A DNA stretch of 64,000 nt from Proteiniphilum sp. UBA5384 (GTDB taxonomy: Bacteria; Bacteroidota; Bacteroidia; Bacteroidales; Dysgonomonadaceae), in assembly GCF_002410825.1 (NCBI RefSeq), contig NZ_DHOS01000010.1:231827-295826 (forward strand), in the 5' to 3' direction. How positions within the stretch are numbered: position 1 is the stretch's first letter; each line of letters starts with the position of its first letter. The notes under the pieces are model-generated. The model was given only the letters and a program-made list of their open reading frames with translations, was not told where the DNA came from and did no database searches. Below, piece by piece: positions 18,086 to 27,178 of the stretch. Made by a program: the position numbers and the translations under genes.

Positions 18086-19543
18086 ATGATGAAAATTAAT
18101 AAATATATCGCTCTGCTATTATTGGCTTTTACCTTGATATTGGGGTGTGAAAGGCGGCACTTGGAAGACAATTTGCTTGAGTCTACGGTTTATTTTTCTC
18201 GAGGTGGATTGCAGGAAGTATTGTTTTATGATATAGAAGGGACATTTGATTATAACTTTTATGCAGTTAATGCAGGATATTTTCGAGGAACAACCGAAGT
18301 GTCTGTCGATAAAGATGTTTCGGGTCTTGATAAATATAATAAAGACAATGAGACCAATTTAAAAGAACTTCCTTCGGATTGTTATTCCATAACAAAAAAT
18401 AAAGGAATGATCACAGAAAAAGAAGATGCCACTCAATTTACCATTCAGTTTATCTGCGAAAAATTGCAGGCACTGTCCCAAAAAAGCGATTACAGTGATT
18501 TGAAAGAATATGTGGTGCCGTTGTTGTTGAGTACAGATGGAGGCATTAAGGCCAGTAATGAACTGAATATGCTCTTTCTTAATCCAAGTATGAAGAAAAT
18601 GGCTGTCTCGGCAGTTTCTCCCGGTGAAGTGACAGTTACTAAATCCGAAATATCGGGTACGCTTACTTTCGAGTTTCCGGTGAAGACAATGATAGAGAAT
18701 CAATGGGAAACCACTTTTAGAATTTTGACGGGAGATGAGGCTGTCAATAAGCTGAATAGTACGTTATTGTCGAGGGGAACCCTGGAAGCCTATTCTGCTT
18801 TGATGGCAACGCCTTCAGACGCCTATTCAGTGGAGTTTGAAGATATGGCTAAACCTGGTACTTCCACGATAGTGATGACCGTTGATATTGATGCTTCAAA
18901 AGTGCCGGATGGATGTTCCTCTATTGTGCTTTGGTTGGATGGCGCTACTGTATTAGGACAGGAAACCGCAGTGGAAGGCGTTCCTTATCTAATTATTCAT
19001 TTGCAAAACGTAATGCAAGTAAGTACGGCTGGAATTATTTCGATTACAGATGTAAACAGTGATTCTAACTACTTGGGCAAATATCTGGAAAAATATGGAT
19101 ATAACGCTCTTCCTCTCACGGGGTGGACCTTCTCTCCCGAGTCTTATCATGGAAGTACAAATAAAAATGTTTTGGATGGCAAAACCAATACTATCTGGGA
19201 GAACCGTTATAATGATACTGCCGGATCGGTGGGACCTAAATCTTCATTGCCGTTTAATGTCATTATTGATTTAAGTGGGCCTCAGACATTTTCAGCCATA
19301 GAGCTTTGGAGACGTAGTCACGCAACCTATGTTAGCGACTTAAGGGGCTTTGAAATTTATGTTTCTGATGACAACCAGGCTTGGAGATATGTAACTACCG
19401 TTGATTACGGAACAACAAGAGATCAACGGGCTATGTATAATTTCTTCCCGGAGGTAACGGCTCGTTATGTAAACTTATATATGACAAAGAGTAACAGATC
19501 GAATGCGGTGTCAATCGCAGAATTATATCTTTGGAATAATTAG
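18086..19543 (+). CDS. DUF1735-like surface lipoprotein with C-terminal F5/8-type (discoidin-like) domain
   Basis: I choose the ATG at 18086 because the upstream 13 residues overlap susD and the lipoprotein signal (LLLAFTLILGC) begins there. The N-terminal part, with ESTVYFSRGG and a SVDKDVSGLDKYN strand, resembles the DUF1735 region of SusE/SusF-position lipoproteins. The C-terminal 140 residues (VLDGKTNTIWENRY, AIELWRR, GFEIYVSDD, RYVNLYMT) look like a coagulation-factor F5/8-type carbohydrate-binding domain. It is third in the susCD operon and is followed by a strong terminator. A glycan-binding role on the cell surface is the likely function (inference). Confidence 0.8.
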   Translation: MMKINKYIALLLLAFTLILGCERRHLEDNLLESTVYFSRGGLQEVLFYDIEGTFDYNFYAVNAGYFRGTTEVSVDKDVSGLDKYNKDNETNLKELPSDCYSITKNKGMITEKEDATQFTIQFICEKLQALSQKSDYSDLKEYVVPLLLSTDGGIKASNELNMLFLNPSMKKMAVSAVSPGEVTVTKSEISGTLTFEFPVKTMIENQWETTFRILTGDEAVNKLNSTLLSRGTLEAYSALMATPSDAYSVEFEDMAKPGTSTIVMTVDIDASKVPDGCSSIVLWLDGATVLGQETAVEGVPYLIIHLQNVMQVSTAGIISITDVNSDSNYLGKYLEKYGYNALPLTGWTFSPESYHGSTNKNVLDGKTNTIWENRYNDTAGSVGPKSSLPFNVIIDLSGPQTFSAIELWRRSHATYVSDLRGFEIYVSDDNQAWRYVTTVDYGTTRDQRAMYNFFPEVTARYVNLYMTKSNRSNAVSIAELYLWNN

Positions 19544-19550
19544 GGTTGTA

Positions 19551-19590
19551 AAAAAGATTCCCTTATTATCGTAAGGGAATCTTTTTTTCG
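19551..19590 (+). terminator. Rho-independent terminator after the susCD operon
   Basis: A perfect 15-bp stem (AAAAAGATTCCCTTA at 19551-19565 with TAAGGGAATCTTTTT at 19572-19586) has a 6-nt loop and runs into a T tract. It ends the transcript of the sigma/anti-sigma/SusC/SusD/DUF1735 genes. Confidence 0.9.
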
Positions 19591-19632
19591 TTTTTGTTTA
19601 ACATGGGTAAATTGCCTGTTGTACCATGAGTT

Positions 19633-19713
19633 GCCAATAAGAGAGCGTATGTTTATCTCTGATAGTTTATAAAAAAATAAGATGCCAATAAGATAAATAA
19701 GATACCAATAAGA
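19633..19713 (+). repeat. Three copies of (G/A)CCAATAAGA upstream of the six-hairpin glycosidase
   Basis: Copies at 19633-19642, 19684-19693 and 19704-19713 are 51 and 20 bp apart, near-integral numbers of helical turns. The last two form a tandem repeat (AATAAGAT[G/A]CCAATAAGAT), and the third touches the ATG of the next gene. They may be operator or translational-control sites (inference). Confidence 0.45.
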
Positions 19714-21767
19714 TGAGTTTTTATAATCGTGTAGTTTATTCCATTATTTTCCTTCTCTTTACTGTAAACCTATCTGCGCAAAGTAGGTGGGAAATGTTGG
19801 ACAATGGAGGTATTGAGTGGGTGGTTAAAGATGATATTCCTCACTACGATCATATTGAAATGAGCGGGGAACAGGTGTCGTATGTATTGCGTTGGGGGAT
19901 CGACGAAAATGGTAGTTTATATACGGAGCGTTCTTTGATTTTCCCGATGCTGCGTACCGTCCCCAATAATACTCATGCCAGTCTTATGCACCGGTTTGCT
20001 ACTGATATTCCATCGTTATTGAGTGTGGACGGGCTTTCTCTTCAAAATGAAGTGGTGGAAAAGGTTGTGATAAATGGAGTAATAGAAGTCATAAGCTCTT
20101 TTTTTGTTGGAAGACCAAATATCGGAGCTGCAAGGAATATTTCGCCGCAACAGACCATTGTGATGCGTCGAATTTTTTTTCCATCAACAGATAAACCTCT
20201 TGTAGGTGAGAAATATGTATTGAGAAATGTCAGCAATAGGGAAGTTGTAGTGTATATTCCCAAATTTTCACAAACTAAGAAGACACTGCCCGAAAAGGGA
20301 ACAGATGGAAGTTATATGATTGGATGTGATTTTGATGGTTCCGGAACATTCAAGATGAAACCTCAATCAGAAGTCACATTTTATGTGCGGTTTGAAGCTC
20401 ATAAAGAGCACGAGAAGCCGGTAAATGTCGATATGGAGAAAGAATTATCCTCCCGGATGAGTTATATTCATAATGATATAGATGGATTGTTGGTTTTAGA
20501 TACCCCCGACGATGTTATTGATAGAGAATTCCGTTTCGCAAAAATAAGAGGATCAGAGAGTATTTTTCGCACAAAAGGAGGATTAATGCACGGACCGGGT
20601 GGAGAGTCGTATTATGCTGCTATATGGGCCAATGATCAGGCTGAATATATCAACCCATTCTTTCCTTTTCTTGGATATGACAAGGGGAATGAATCGGCCT
20701 TGAATTCATTCAGGCATTTTGCCCGTTTTATGAATCCTGAGTTTAAACCTATCCCGAGTTCAATAATTGCAGAGGGATCGGATGTTTGGCAGGGTGCCGG
20801 TGACCGGGGAGATGCTGCGATGATAGCTTACGGTGCTGCACGTTATGCTTTGGCACGAGGAAATAGGCAAGAAGCAGAATATTTATGGCCTTTAATAGAA
20901 TGGTGCCTTGAATATTGCAAACGGAAAAGAAACAGTGACGGTGTAGTAACATCTGACTCGGATGAATTAGAAGGCCGTTTCCCTGCCGGAAAAGCAAATC
21001 TTACCACTTCCTCTCTCTACTATGATGCGTTGATTTCGGCATCATACTTGGGGAAGGAATTAAAAGTGGGCGGATCCCGGATTCATTCTTATCAAAAAGA
21101 AGCCAAGGCTCTCAGGGAGTCTATAGAAAATTATTTTGGGGCGGACGTCGGTGGGTATCAAACATATCAATACTATGAAGGAAATGATTTGTTGCGTTCT
21201 TGGATTTGTATTCCATTGACGGTGGGAATAACCGAAAGGGCAAAAGGAACTATTGACGCTTTACTCAGTCCGAAGTTGTGGAGCGAAAACGGTTTGATTA
21301 CCGAAGAAGGTAGCACCACTTATTGGGACCGGTCTACTTTATATGGTGTAAGAGGTATCTATGAAGCAGGAGAAAGAGATGTGGCGACAAGATTATTGAA
21401 ACACTATTCAGCACAAAGGTTGCTTGGAGAGCATGTACCATACCCCATTGAAGCATGGCCGGAAGGAAACCAGCGACATCTCTCGGCTGAGAGTGGACTT
21501 TATTGTAGGATAATAACAGAAGGATTATTTGGTATTAGACCTGTCGGGTTTAAAAGTTTTTCGCTTACACCTCAAATTCCGTCTGATTGGAATAGAATGG
21601 CATTGAGAAAAATACATGCCTTTGATACTTCATTCGATATAGATATTGAGCGAATCGGCGAGAAAAAAATAAAAGTGGTCGTTACAGACAATACTTCATT
21701 AAAGAGTAAAAGTTATATTAGTGAATCAGGAAAGAGAATAGAAAAGATCGATCTTGCAAGATTCTAA
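19713..21767 (+). CDS. Secreted six-hairpin glycosidase-like protein
   Basis: This 684-residue protein has a Sec signal (FTVNLSAQ). The N-terminal 240 residues are beta-rich. The C-terminal region (about 290-640) is an alpha/alpha toroid with motifs typical of six-hairpin glycosidases: YYAAIWANDQAEYINPFF, EGSDVWQGAGDRGDAAM, TTYWDRSTLYG, YPIEAWPEGNQRHLSAESGLYCR. Acidic residues in these motifs (WANDQAE, GAGDRGD, EAWPEG) are candidate catalytic residues. I cannot assign a GH family. It begins a new transcript unit after the terminator at 19551-19590, with repeats over its start. In context it probably trims the same glycan as the GH36 enzyme downstream. Confidence 0.65.
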   Translation: MSFYNRVVYSIIFLLFTVNLSAQSRWEMLDNGGIEWVVKDDIPHYDHIEMSGEQVSYVLRWGIDENGSLYTERSLIFPMLRTVPNNTHASLMHRFATDIPSLLSVDGLSLQNEVVEKVVINGVIEVISSFFVGRPNIGAARNISPQQTIVMRRIFFPSTDKPLVGEKYVLRNVSNREVVVYIPKFSQTKKTLPEKGTDGSYMIGCDFDGSGTFKMKPQSEVTFYVRFEAHKEHEKPVNVDMEKELSSRMSYIHNDIDGLLVLDTPDDVIDREFRFAKIRGSESIFRTKGGLMHGPGGESYYAAIWANDQAEYINPFFPFLGYDKGNESALNSFRHFARFMNPEFKPIPSSIIAEGSDVWQGAGDRGDAAMIAYGAARYALARGNRQEAEYLWPLIEWCLEYCKRKRNSDGVVTSDSDELEGRFPAGKANLTTSSLYYDALISASYLGKELKVGGSRIHSYQKEAKALRESIENYFGADVGGYQTYQYYEGNDLLRSWICIPLTVGITERAKGTIDALLSPKLWSENGLITEEGSTTYWDRSTLYGVRGIYEAGERDVATRLLKHYSAQRLLGEHVPYPIEAWPEGNQRHLSAESGLYCRIITEGLFGIRPVGFKSFSLTPQIPSDWNRMALRKIHAFDTSFDIDIERIGEKKIKVVVTDNTSLKSKSYISESGKRIEKIDLARF

Positions 21768-21831
21768 TATACTATAAAACTGTGTTTTTGTGGAAAATTG
21801 CGATTAAAGTAGCAGAAAAGAATAGAATTGT

Positions 21832-22857
21832 ATGAAAAAAATCGGTTTATTGATATGTGTGCTTATATCAGTTTCTTCTTGTCAGCAACGTTTTTATAAG
21901 ACAAATAAGCACAACGACAGTGAAACAATGCAGAAAGCTGCCCAAACGATGGAGCAGTTTAGCAAGACATCGCCATTCTTATTGAACGAGGAGAGGCTGG
22001 CTCTGTGGAATAAGATTGAGACATATTCCAATAGCCTGGATAATGCTGTCTTCAAAGAGTATTTGAATAGTCCTGAAGATAAGGCAGTTGTCATGGAAGA
22101 TACAATACCTATTGTGTCTTTTTACCGTAAGGGTTTTGACAAGGTTCTTCATGAAGTGAAGCATACAAAAGTGAAGCAAGGAAGTACTTTAATTTGGCTG
22201 GTTTATAATATGGGTTTTGTGGTGAAGACACCATCGGGTTGTTTTGGAATTGATATTGACCATCGGTTGGCTGAACAGTTGGAACCTTATCTGGATTTTC
22301 TCTTTATTTCCCATAATCATAGAGATCATTATGACCCCAAGTTGTTGGAAGCCATGCATAAAAAAGGTAAACCCATATTGTCGAATTTCTACGAGAAGGA
22401 TCAGAGGTATCTTTCTACCATACCTGCAAATTATAAAATAGGAAACTTCACAATCAGGACAGATTTGTCAGATCATTTGGCGGATCCGAAATTTCCGGAC
22501 TTTGTTACTACTTTCCGTATAGATTGTGGGGAGGATTCAGGTGATTTTTCCATGCTTCACTGTGGTGATTCAGGTTTTAATCCGTCGCATTTCAAGAATG
22601 TGCAGGGGCCGGTAAGTATAGTGGTCCTTAGATGGGGAGCTACAAGAGAAAATAATATATTGGGAACGGGAGAAGGGCAAGTAGAGACTCACTATGCCAT
22701 ACTATCGCATCTCATAGAATTAAGACATAAGCCGTATCCATATGGGCAAGCATCGATAACCAAAACGTTGGAGCATCTACCTACGGTGAAATGTGAGAAT
22801 ACAATTCTTCCATTTTGGGGAGAGAAACTTACATGGAAGAATGGAAAGCTTTATTAA
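21832..22857 (+). CDS. Metallo-beta-lactamase-fold hydrolase, lipoprotein
   Basis: This 341-residue protein has a lipoprotein signal (LISVSSC, Cys17). The zinc motif HNHRDH is at residues 161-166, followed by the later metal ligands in LSDHLADPKFPDF and HCGDSGFN. A C-terminal strand (ILPFWGEKL) is present. The sequence type is closest to UlaG/N-acyl-phosphatidylethanolamine-phospholipase-like MBL proteins, which cleave lactones or phosphodiesters. The N-terminal 100-residue helical extension is extra. It follows the six-hairpin glycosidase by 64 bp. Why a periplasmic or surface MBL hydrolase sits in a glycan locus is not known; removal of an ester or lactone substituent is a guess. Confidence 0.75.
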   Translation: MKKIGLLICVLISVSSCQQRFYKTNKHNDSETMQKAAQTMEQFSKTSPFLLNEERLALWNKIETYSNSLDNAVFKEYLNSPEDKAVVMEDTIPIVSFYRKGFDKVLHEVKHTKVKQGSTLIWLVYNMGFVVKTPSGCFGIDIDHRLAEQLEPYLDFLFISHNHRDHYDPKLLEAMHKKGKPILSNFYEKDQRYLSTIPANYKIGNFTIRTDLSDHLADPKFPDFVTTFRIDCGEDSGDFSMLHCGDSGFNPSHFKNVQGPVSIVVLRWGATRENNILGTGEGQVETHYAILSHLIELRHKPYPYGQASITKTLEHLPTVKCENTILPFWGEKLTWKNGKLY

Positions 22858-22956
22858 ATAGCTAGTTAAAAATAATAAATGTGATAATAATTTACCCCAT
22901 TGTGTATAAAAGTCTGAATCTTTTTGCTGCTCATCTGTCTTCTCAAGATAGAAGGC

Positions 22957-23000
22957 CTCGGGAGATCCTAAATGTCTCATATACAAAAATAGGATCCGAG
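22957..23000. other. Imperfect hairpin between the MBL and alpha-galactosidase genes
   Basis: CTCGG/ATCCTA (22957-22970, with a 3-nt bulge) pairs with TAGGATCCGAG (22990-23000) around a 19-nt loop. There is no T tract, so it is not an ordinary terminator. The rest of the 260-bp gap shows nothing I can support. Confidence 0.3.
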
Positions 23001-23120
23001 CATTTGCCTATGTTCATGCATCTTGAGGTTAATAATCAGAAATAAAAGGACAACATCCTTGGGTATGCCTTCGAAGGTCCCCATATTTATCAATATAATG
23101 GATAATAGTAATCAATAATT

Positions 23121-25349
23121 ATGAACGAAAGAAAAATCAGTTTAGCTGTAGTTTTTCTCTTTCCTCTGCTTATTTCTTCTTTAGCAATGAAAGCGAAAAC
23201 GGTGAGTAATGAAGATAGAGTGATTAACTTGCAGACCAAAGACTTGTCAATGATCATGACGGTGGGTAAAGATAGTACTCTCTATTTCCATCATTTCGGA
23301 CGGAAAATAGAGGATGCCACACCTTATCTTGATAAGATAAGCTACCGGCGATTGGACTATGGAACCGATCCACATGCTTACCTCGCGGCGGGGGGGCGTA
23401 ACTATCGGAATTCGGCACTGCGCGTGACTCATTCTGACGGCGACTTGAATACTGAATTGATCTATGTGCAACATGAGCAGCAGGAACTTTCAGGAGGCAA
23501 TGTGGTGATGACGACCATTACTATGCAGGACCGGAAGCAGCCTTTGAAAGTGGAGTTGGTAGTGACAGCTTACCGGGAGGAGAATGTATTCACACAGAAA
23601 GTAAACATTACTAACCTTCAGAAAAAAGAGGTCGTTCTTCATAACTTCTATTCCTCCTATCTTCCGGTACGAGCAAAGAAATACTATCTGAATTCTTTTT
23701 ATGGTGCATGGACACAAGAAATGTTCATGGAGGAGTCACTACTAAATCATGGTGTCAAGTCCATCGAAAATCAAATGGGCGTGCGTACGACCCATACCGA
23801 AAATCCCTCTTTCGTATTGTCGCTTGATATGCCTTTGAATGAGCATGCCGGTGATGTAATCGGGGGGGCTTTGGCATGGTCGGGCAACTATAAAATCAAT
23901 TTCCAAGTGGATGACTTTGATATATTGAATATTACGGCAGGAATGAATCCTTATGCTTCGGAATATTTTCTTGACTCAGGGGAGACATTTCACACTCCCG
24001 AGATGATATATACATACAGTCTGAATGGAGCGGGAGGTGTGAGCCGTAATTTGCATGACTGGGCACGCCGTTATCAGGTATATGATGCTGATGCCACTCG
24101 ACCTACACTATTGAACAGTTGGGAAGGTGCCTATTTCCGGTTTGACGAAAAGACGATCACAGATATGATTGATGATGCAGCGGATATAGGACTTGAAATG
24201 TTTGTACTGGATGATGGTTGGTTTGGTAGTAAATATCCTCGAAACAATGATAAGCAGGGTTTGGGGGATTGGCAAGTGATTAAAGATAAACTGCCTCGTG
24301 GTATTGATTATCTGGCAAATTATGCAGAGGAAAAGGGACTGCAATTTGGTATCTGGATAGAACCGGAAATGGTGAATCCTAAAAGTGAACTGGCGGAAAA
24401 TCATCCTGACTGGGTTGTCAAGACGGAAGGACGTCCTATCCCGACTATTCGTGACCAGTGGTTGCTGGATTTAACGAACCCTGAGGTGCAGGATTTTGTA
24501 TTTGGTGTGTTTGATGATGTAATGAAACAATCAGACAAGATCTCCTATATTAAATGGGACGCGAATCGACATGTTGAATCTGTAGGATCGGCGTTTCTCC
24601 CTGCTGATAGACAATCACATTTCTGGATTAAATATACGCAAGGCCTCTACAATGTATATGAAAGAATTAGGATGAAATATCCGGACGTGCTGATACAGGC
24701 TTGTTCGTCGGGCGGTGGACGGGTGGAATATGGTATATTGAAATACCATCAGGAGGTATGGACGAGTGATAATACCGATGCTCGGAGCAGAATCTTTATT
24801 CAATATGGAACAAATATGATCTATCCGGCACTTGTTATAGGTTCTCATGTGTCAGTAGTGCCTAATCATCAGTCAAAAAATATTACTCCTCTAAAGTTTC
24901 GATTTGATATGGCGATGAGTGGCCGTTTCGGGATGGAATTGCAACCTAAGAATTTGTCGGAGGAAGAAAAATTATTTGCGAAGTCTGCGATTGAAAATTA
25001 TAAGAGAATCCGGGATATCGTCATGCAGGGAGACTTGTACAGGATCATCTCGCCGTATGAAGGTAAAGGGTTGTATGCATTGATGTATGTCAGCAAGGAC
25101 AAAAAACGTGCGGTGGTATTCGATTACTGTTTCGAGTATCAGGGGCGTACGCATAATTCTCAATCAGTTAAACTGTTTGGCCTTGATCCTGCAAAAGAAT
25201 ATAAAGTGACAGAGCTGAACGTGGATAAATCCAATTATTGGGGGAATAACAAAGTCGTTAGCGGAGAGTATCTGATTAACGAAGGGCTCAACCCCAAGCT
25301 GGAAAAAATGTATGAAAGTGCTCTCTTTCTTTTAGAGGAAGCCAACTGA
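23121..25349 (+). CDS. GH36-family alpha-galactosidase, secreted
   Basis: This 742-residue protein has an N-terminal signal peptide (LLISSLAMKAK). It has an N-terminal beta-sandwich and a (beta/alpha)8 barrel with the GH36 blocks FVLDDGWFG, FGIWIEPEMVNP, YIKWDANR (nucleophile Asp480), ACSSGGGRVEYG and WTSDNTDARSR (acid/base Asp550), then a C-terminal beta domain. The positions match characterised bacterial GH36 alpha-galactosidases of about 730 residues. It would release alpha-1,6-linked galactose from raffinose-type sugars or galactomannan. The signal peptide puts it in the periplasm, consistent with acting after SusCD uptake. It is 263 bp downstream of the MBL gene in the same direction. 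Confidence 0.93.
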   Translation: MNERKISLAVVFLFPLLISSLAMKAKTVSNEDRVINLQTKDLSMIMTVGKDSTLYFHHFGRKIEDATPYLDKISYRRLDYGTDPHAYLAAGGRNYRNSALRVTHSDGDLNTELIYVQHEQQELSGGNVVMTTITMQDRKQPLKVELVVTAYREENVFTQKVNITNLQKKEVVLHNFYSSYLPVRAKKYYLNSFYGAWTQEMFMEESLLNHGVKSIENQMGVRTTHTENPSFVLSLDMPLNEHAGDVIGGALAWSGNYKINFQVDDFDILNITAGMNPYASEYFLDSGETFHTPEMIYTYSLNGAGGVSRNLHDWARRYQVYDADATRPTLLNSWEGAYFRFDEKTITDMIDDAADIGLEMFVLDDGWFGSKYPRNNDKQGLGDWQVIKDKLPRGIDYLANYAEEKGLQFGIWIEPEMVNPKSELAENHPDWVVKTEGRPIPTIRDQWLLDLTNPEVQDFVFGVFDDVMKQSDKISYIKWDANRHVESVGSAFLPADRQSHFWIKYTQGLYNVYERIRMKYPDVLIQACSSGGGRVEYGILKYHQEVWTSDNTDARSRIFIQYGTNMIYPALVIGSHVSVVPNHQSKNITPLKFRFDMAMSGRFGMELQPKNLSEEEKLFAKSAIENYKRIRDIVMQGDLYRIISPYEGKGLYALMYVSKDKKRAVVFDYCFEYQGRTHNSQSVKLFGLDPAKEYKVTELNVDKSNYWGNNKVVSGEYLINEGLNPKLEKMYESALFLLEEAN

Positions 25350-25600
25350 TTTGCTTTTTTTAATTTTCAGAAAAATATTTTTTATTCTTATAAATGTTGT
25401 TATTTGTTTTATTATAAGTTTTTTATATTGTAGTTTCCACTGCGTAAAAACCTTTCTCAGACAGTGTTTCAGTGTTAATACCGGTTAAAGTTTGTATAAT
25501 GGTGCAGCGTTTTGTCTTTTTGCACGTCTATCTTAATGTGTAAACGAGATCTCAAACACAAATTACACTGTTTTTTTAACTAAAAAAAAGAAAGGTTATT

Positions 25601-26323
25601 ATGAAAAGAATTTCTGTTTATTTATTGGGTTTGATAATGTCAGGTGTGTTATTCGTCGCATGTGATGATGACGATGATGATAAACTGACATTCGACAAGA
25701 CTAGTGTCGAAGTAATTATTGGTGAAGAAGCCGTTGCGAAAGTAAGCGGCGGGGTAGCTCCCTTTAAAGCGGATGCGGCTGATAAAGCGGTGGTTGAAAC
25801 AACTGTGGACGGGAGAGATATAACTCTCAAGGCCCTGAAAGTAGGGAATACTACCGTGAAAGTTACCGATAAGGATGGTCTGGAAGCTTCCATCGCTGTT
25901 ACGGTAAAGGAAGATCCTTATGCGGAAGATAAAGCGGATGCCACTGTACGTATCAAATGGGGTGAAAATAAGAAAGTATCGGGCACCGATGCTGGAACTT
26001 ATACTCTCATTAAGTCTACAGAAAAAGATGTCATTTTTTCATGGATAAACGAAGAGGAAGATGAATCGTGGGTTTTGACATTGGAAGATCCCCAAGATAA
26101 GATCGGCGGCGTGAAATCCACAGGCCCGGCCACTCCCGTAGGAAAATTGACCGTAACGGAAAAAGGAAAAGATCCCGTTGATTATGATGTCGCTGCATGG
26201 AGCCTTCTGCAAGCCCAACCGGCTGATGAAGAGGAAGGAACGCCGGACACTTACTGGATTTCCTTTAATGCGAATACCAAAGAAGGACTTGTTGTAGCTC
26301 CCTTGAAGGTGGAAACCGAGTAA
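25601..26323 (+). CDS. Acidic surface lipoprotein with Ig-like (BIG2/BACON-like) domain
   Basis: This 240-residue protein has a lipoprotein signal (GVLFVAC, Cys21) followed at once by six Asp and a Lys. Such acidic residues next to the lipid-Cys match the Bacteroidetes lipoprotein export signal, so surface display is likely. Residues about 30-105 form an Ig-like repeat (LTFDKTSVEVIIGEEAVAKV, VGNTTVKVTDKDG) like BIG2/BACON domains. The rest is a beta-rich unknown domain with SWINEEEDESWVLTLED. It has its own 250-bp upstream region and a terminator right after it, so it is probably monocistronic. Function is not recognised; adhesion or glycan binding is possible. Confidence 0.7.
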   Translation: MKRISVYLLGLIMSGVLFVACDDDDDDKLTFDKTSVEVIIGEEAVAKVSGGVAPFKADAADKAVVETTVDGRDITLKALKVGNTTVKVTDKDGLEASIAVTVKEDPYAEDKADATVRIKWGENKKVSGTDAGTYTLIKSTEKDVIFSWINEEEDESWVLTLEDPQDKIGGVKSTGPATPVGKLTVTEKGKDPVDYDVAAWSLLQAQPADEEEGTPDTYWISFNANTKEGLVVAPLKVETE

Positions 26324-26352
26324 AAATAAGAAGTAGATTTTATTTTCACTTT

Positions 26353-26402
26353 ACCGGTATCTTATTTCAATGCGTGTATTGAAAGAAGATACCGGTTTTT
26401 TG
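26353..26402. terminator. Terminator between the lipoprotein gene and nosY
   Basis: ACCGGTATCTT..TTTCAAT (from 26353) pairs with ATTGAAAgAAGATACCGGT (to 26396), giving a stem of about 18 bp with one bulge and a short loop. A TTTTT follows on the plus strand and AT-rich sequence flanks the other side. It stops the plus-strand lipoprotein gene and, since the nos operon ends at 26408 on the minus strand, may serve both directions. Confidence 0.85.
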
Positions 26403-26407
26403 CCTTT

Positions 26408-27178
26408 CTACGCAATATCTTTTTTACCGAATATTTTCAAAGAAATTCTGTAGGGAATAACTATCCAGGCAATTAAAAAAATAAATGACAGGATTGTGCT
26501 GAAAGTACTCCCGAGGAAATGGGTAAATACAGCTCCCGAATAACCCAGCATGGCGGATACATCCAATTGCATCATGATTTGAAGACGTGCCAGATCCACC
26601 GGATTGAGCATCAGTAACAATACGGTCAATATGTCGATGGGATAATCGCTGAATTGAAACAGGAGAAACATCATGATGGCGTCATACAGCAATGTGAAGA
26701 ACAGCCAACAGAGGATGGAGAGACCTATCCCCACCGATTTATCGTCGGTCATTACCGCTATCAAAAAGGCAATGGAGGCGGATATAAGCGTGATGCCCAC
26801 TCCCATGGCAATGATCAGGAAGCCGGTGCCATTAAAGGAGTAGATGAGGATTGGAATGCCGGCACCTAACAGAAATGCCATGCAGAGACTGGTGGAAACT
26901 CCTGCATAGAGGCTGCTCCATAACTTTCCCCTTTTGATGGGCTGACTGAGCAAAAGGGTGATAAATTCCTTACTGTTATAGATGTATATGGTGGAGTATA
27001 GCAACGCCATAAGGGGTACACTGAAGAGGACAATATAGGTCACGGTCAGCAATCCCTTGGAAAGGCTCTCTTCGAGCAGAAAAGATATCCACGAAACCAA
27101 GGCAAGGACTATGAAATAGACAAATGTTATTTTGCTTTTCAGGATATCGAAAAATATGATGCGGGCAATATTATTCAT
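26408..27178 (-). CDS. nosY: NosY, ABC transporter permease for nitrous oxide reductase maturation
   Basis: This 256-residue integral membrane protein has about six hydrophobic helices (for example FVYFIVLALVSWISFL, LSIPLMALL-type, IAMGVGITLISASIAFLIAV). Its YNSKEFITLLLSQPIKRGKLW motif is typical of ABC-2/NosY permeases. It is the last gene of the nos operon and overlaps the end of nosF by 8 bp. NosY forms the membrane channel of the NosDFY complex that supports assembly of the CuZ centre of NosZ. Confidence 0.88.
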   Translation of the reverse strand: MNNIARIIFFDILKSKITFVYFIVLALVSWISFLLEESLSKGLLTVTYIVLFSVPLMALLYSTIYIYNSKEFITLLLSQPIKRGKLWSSLYAGVSTSLCMAFLLGAGIPILIYSFNGTGFLIIAMGVGITLISASIAFLIAVMTDDKSVGIGLSILCWLFFTLLYDAIMMFLLFQFSDYPIDILTVLLLMLNPVDLARLQIMMQLDVSAMLGYSGAVFTHFLGSTFSTILSFIFLIAWIVIPYRISLKIFGKKDIA

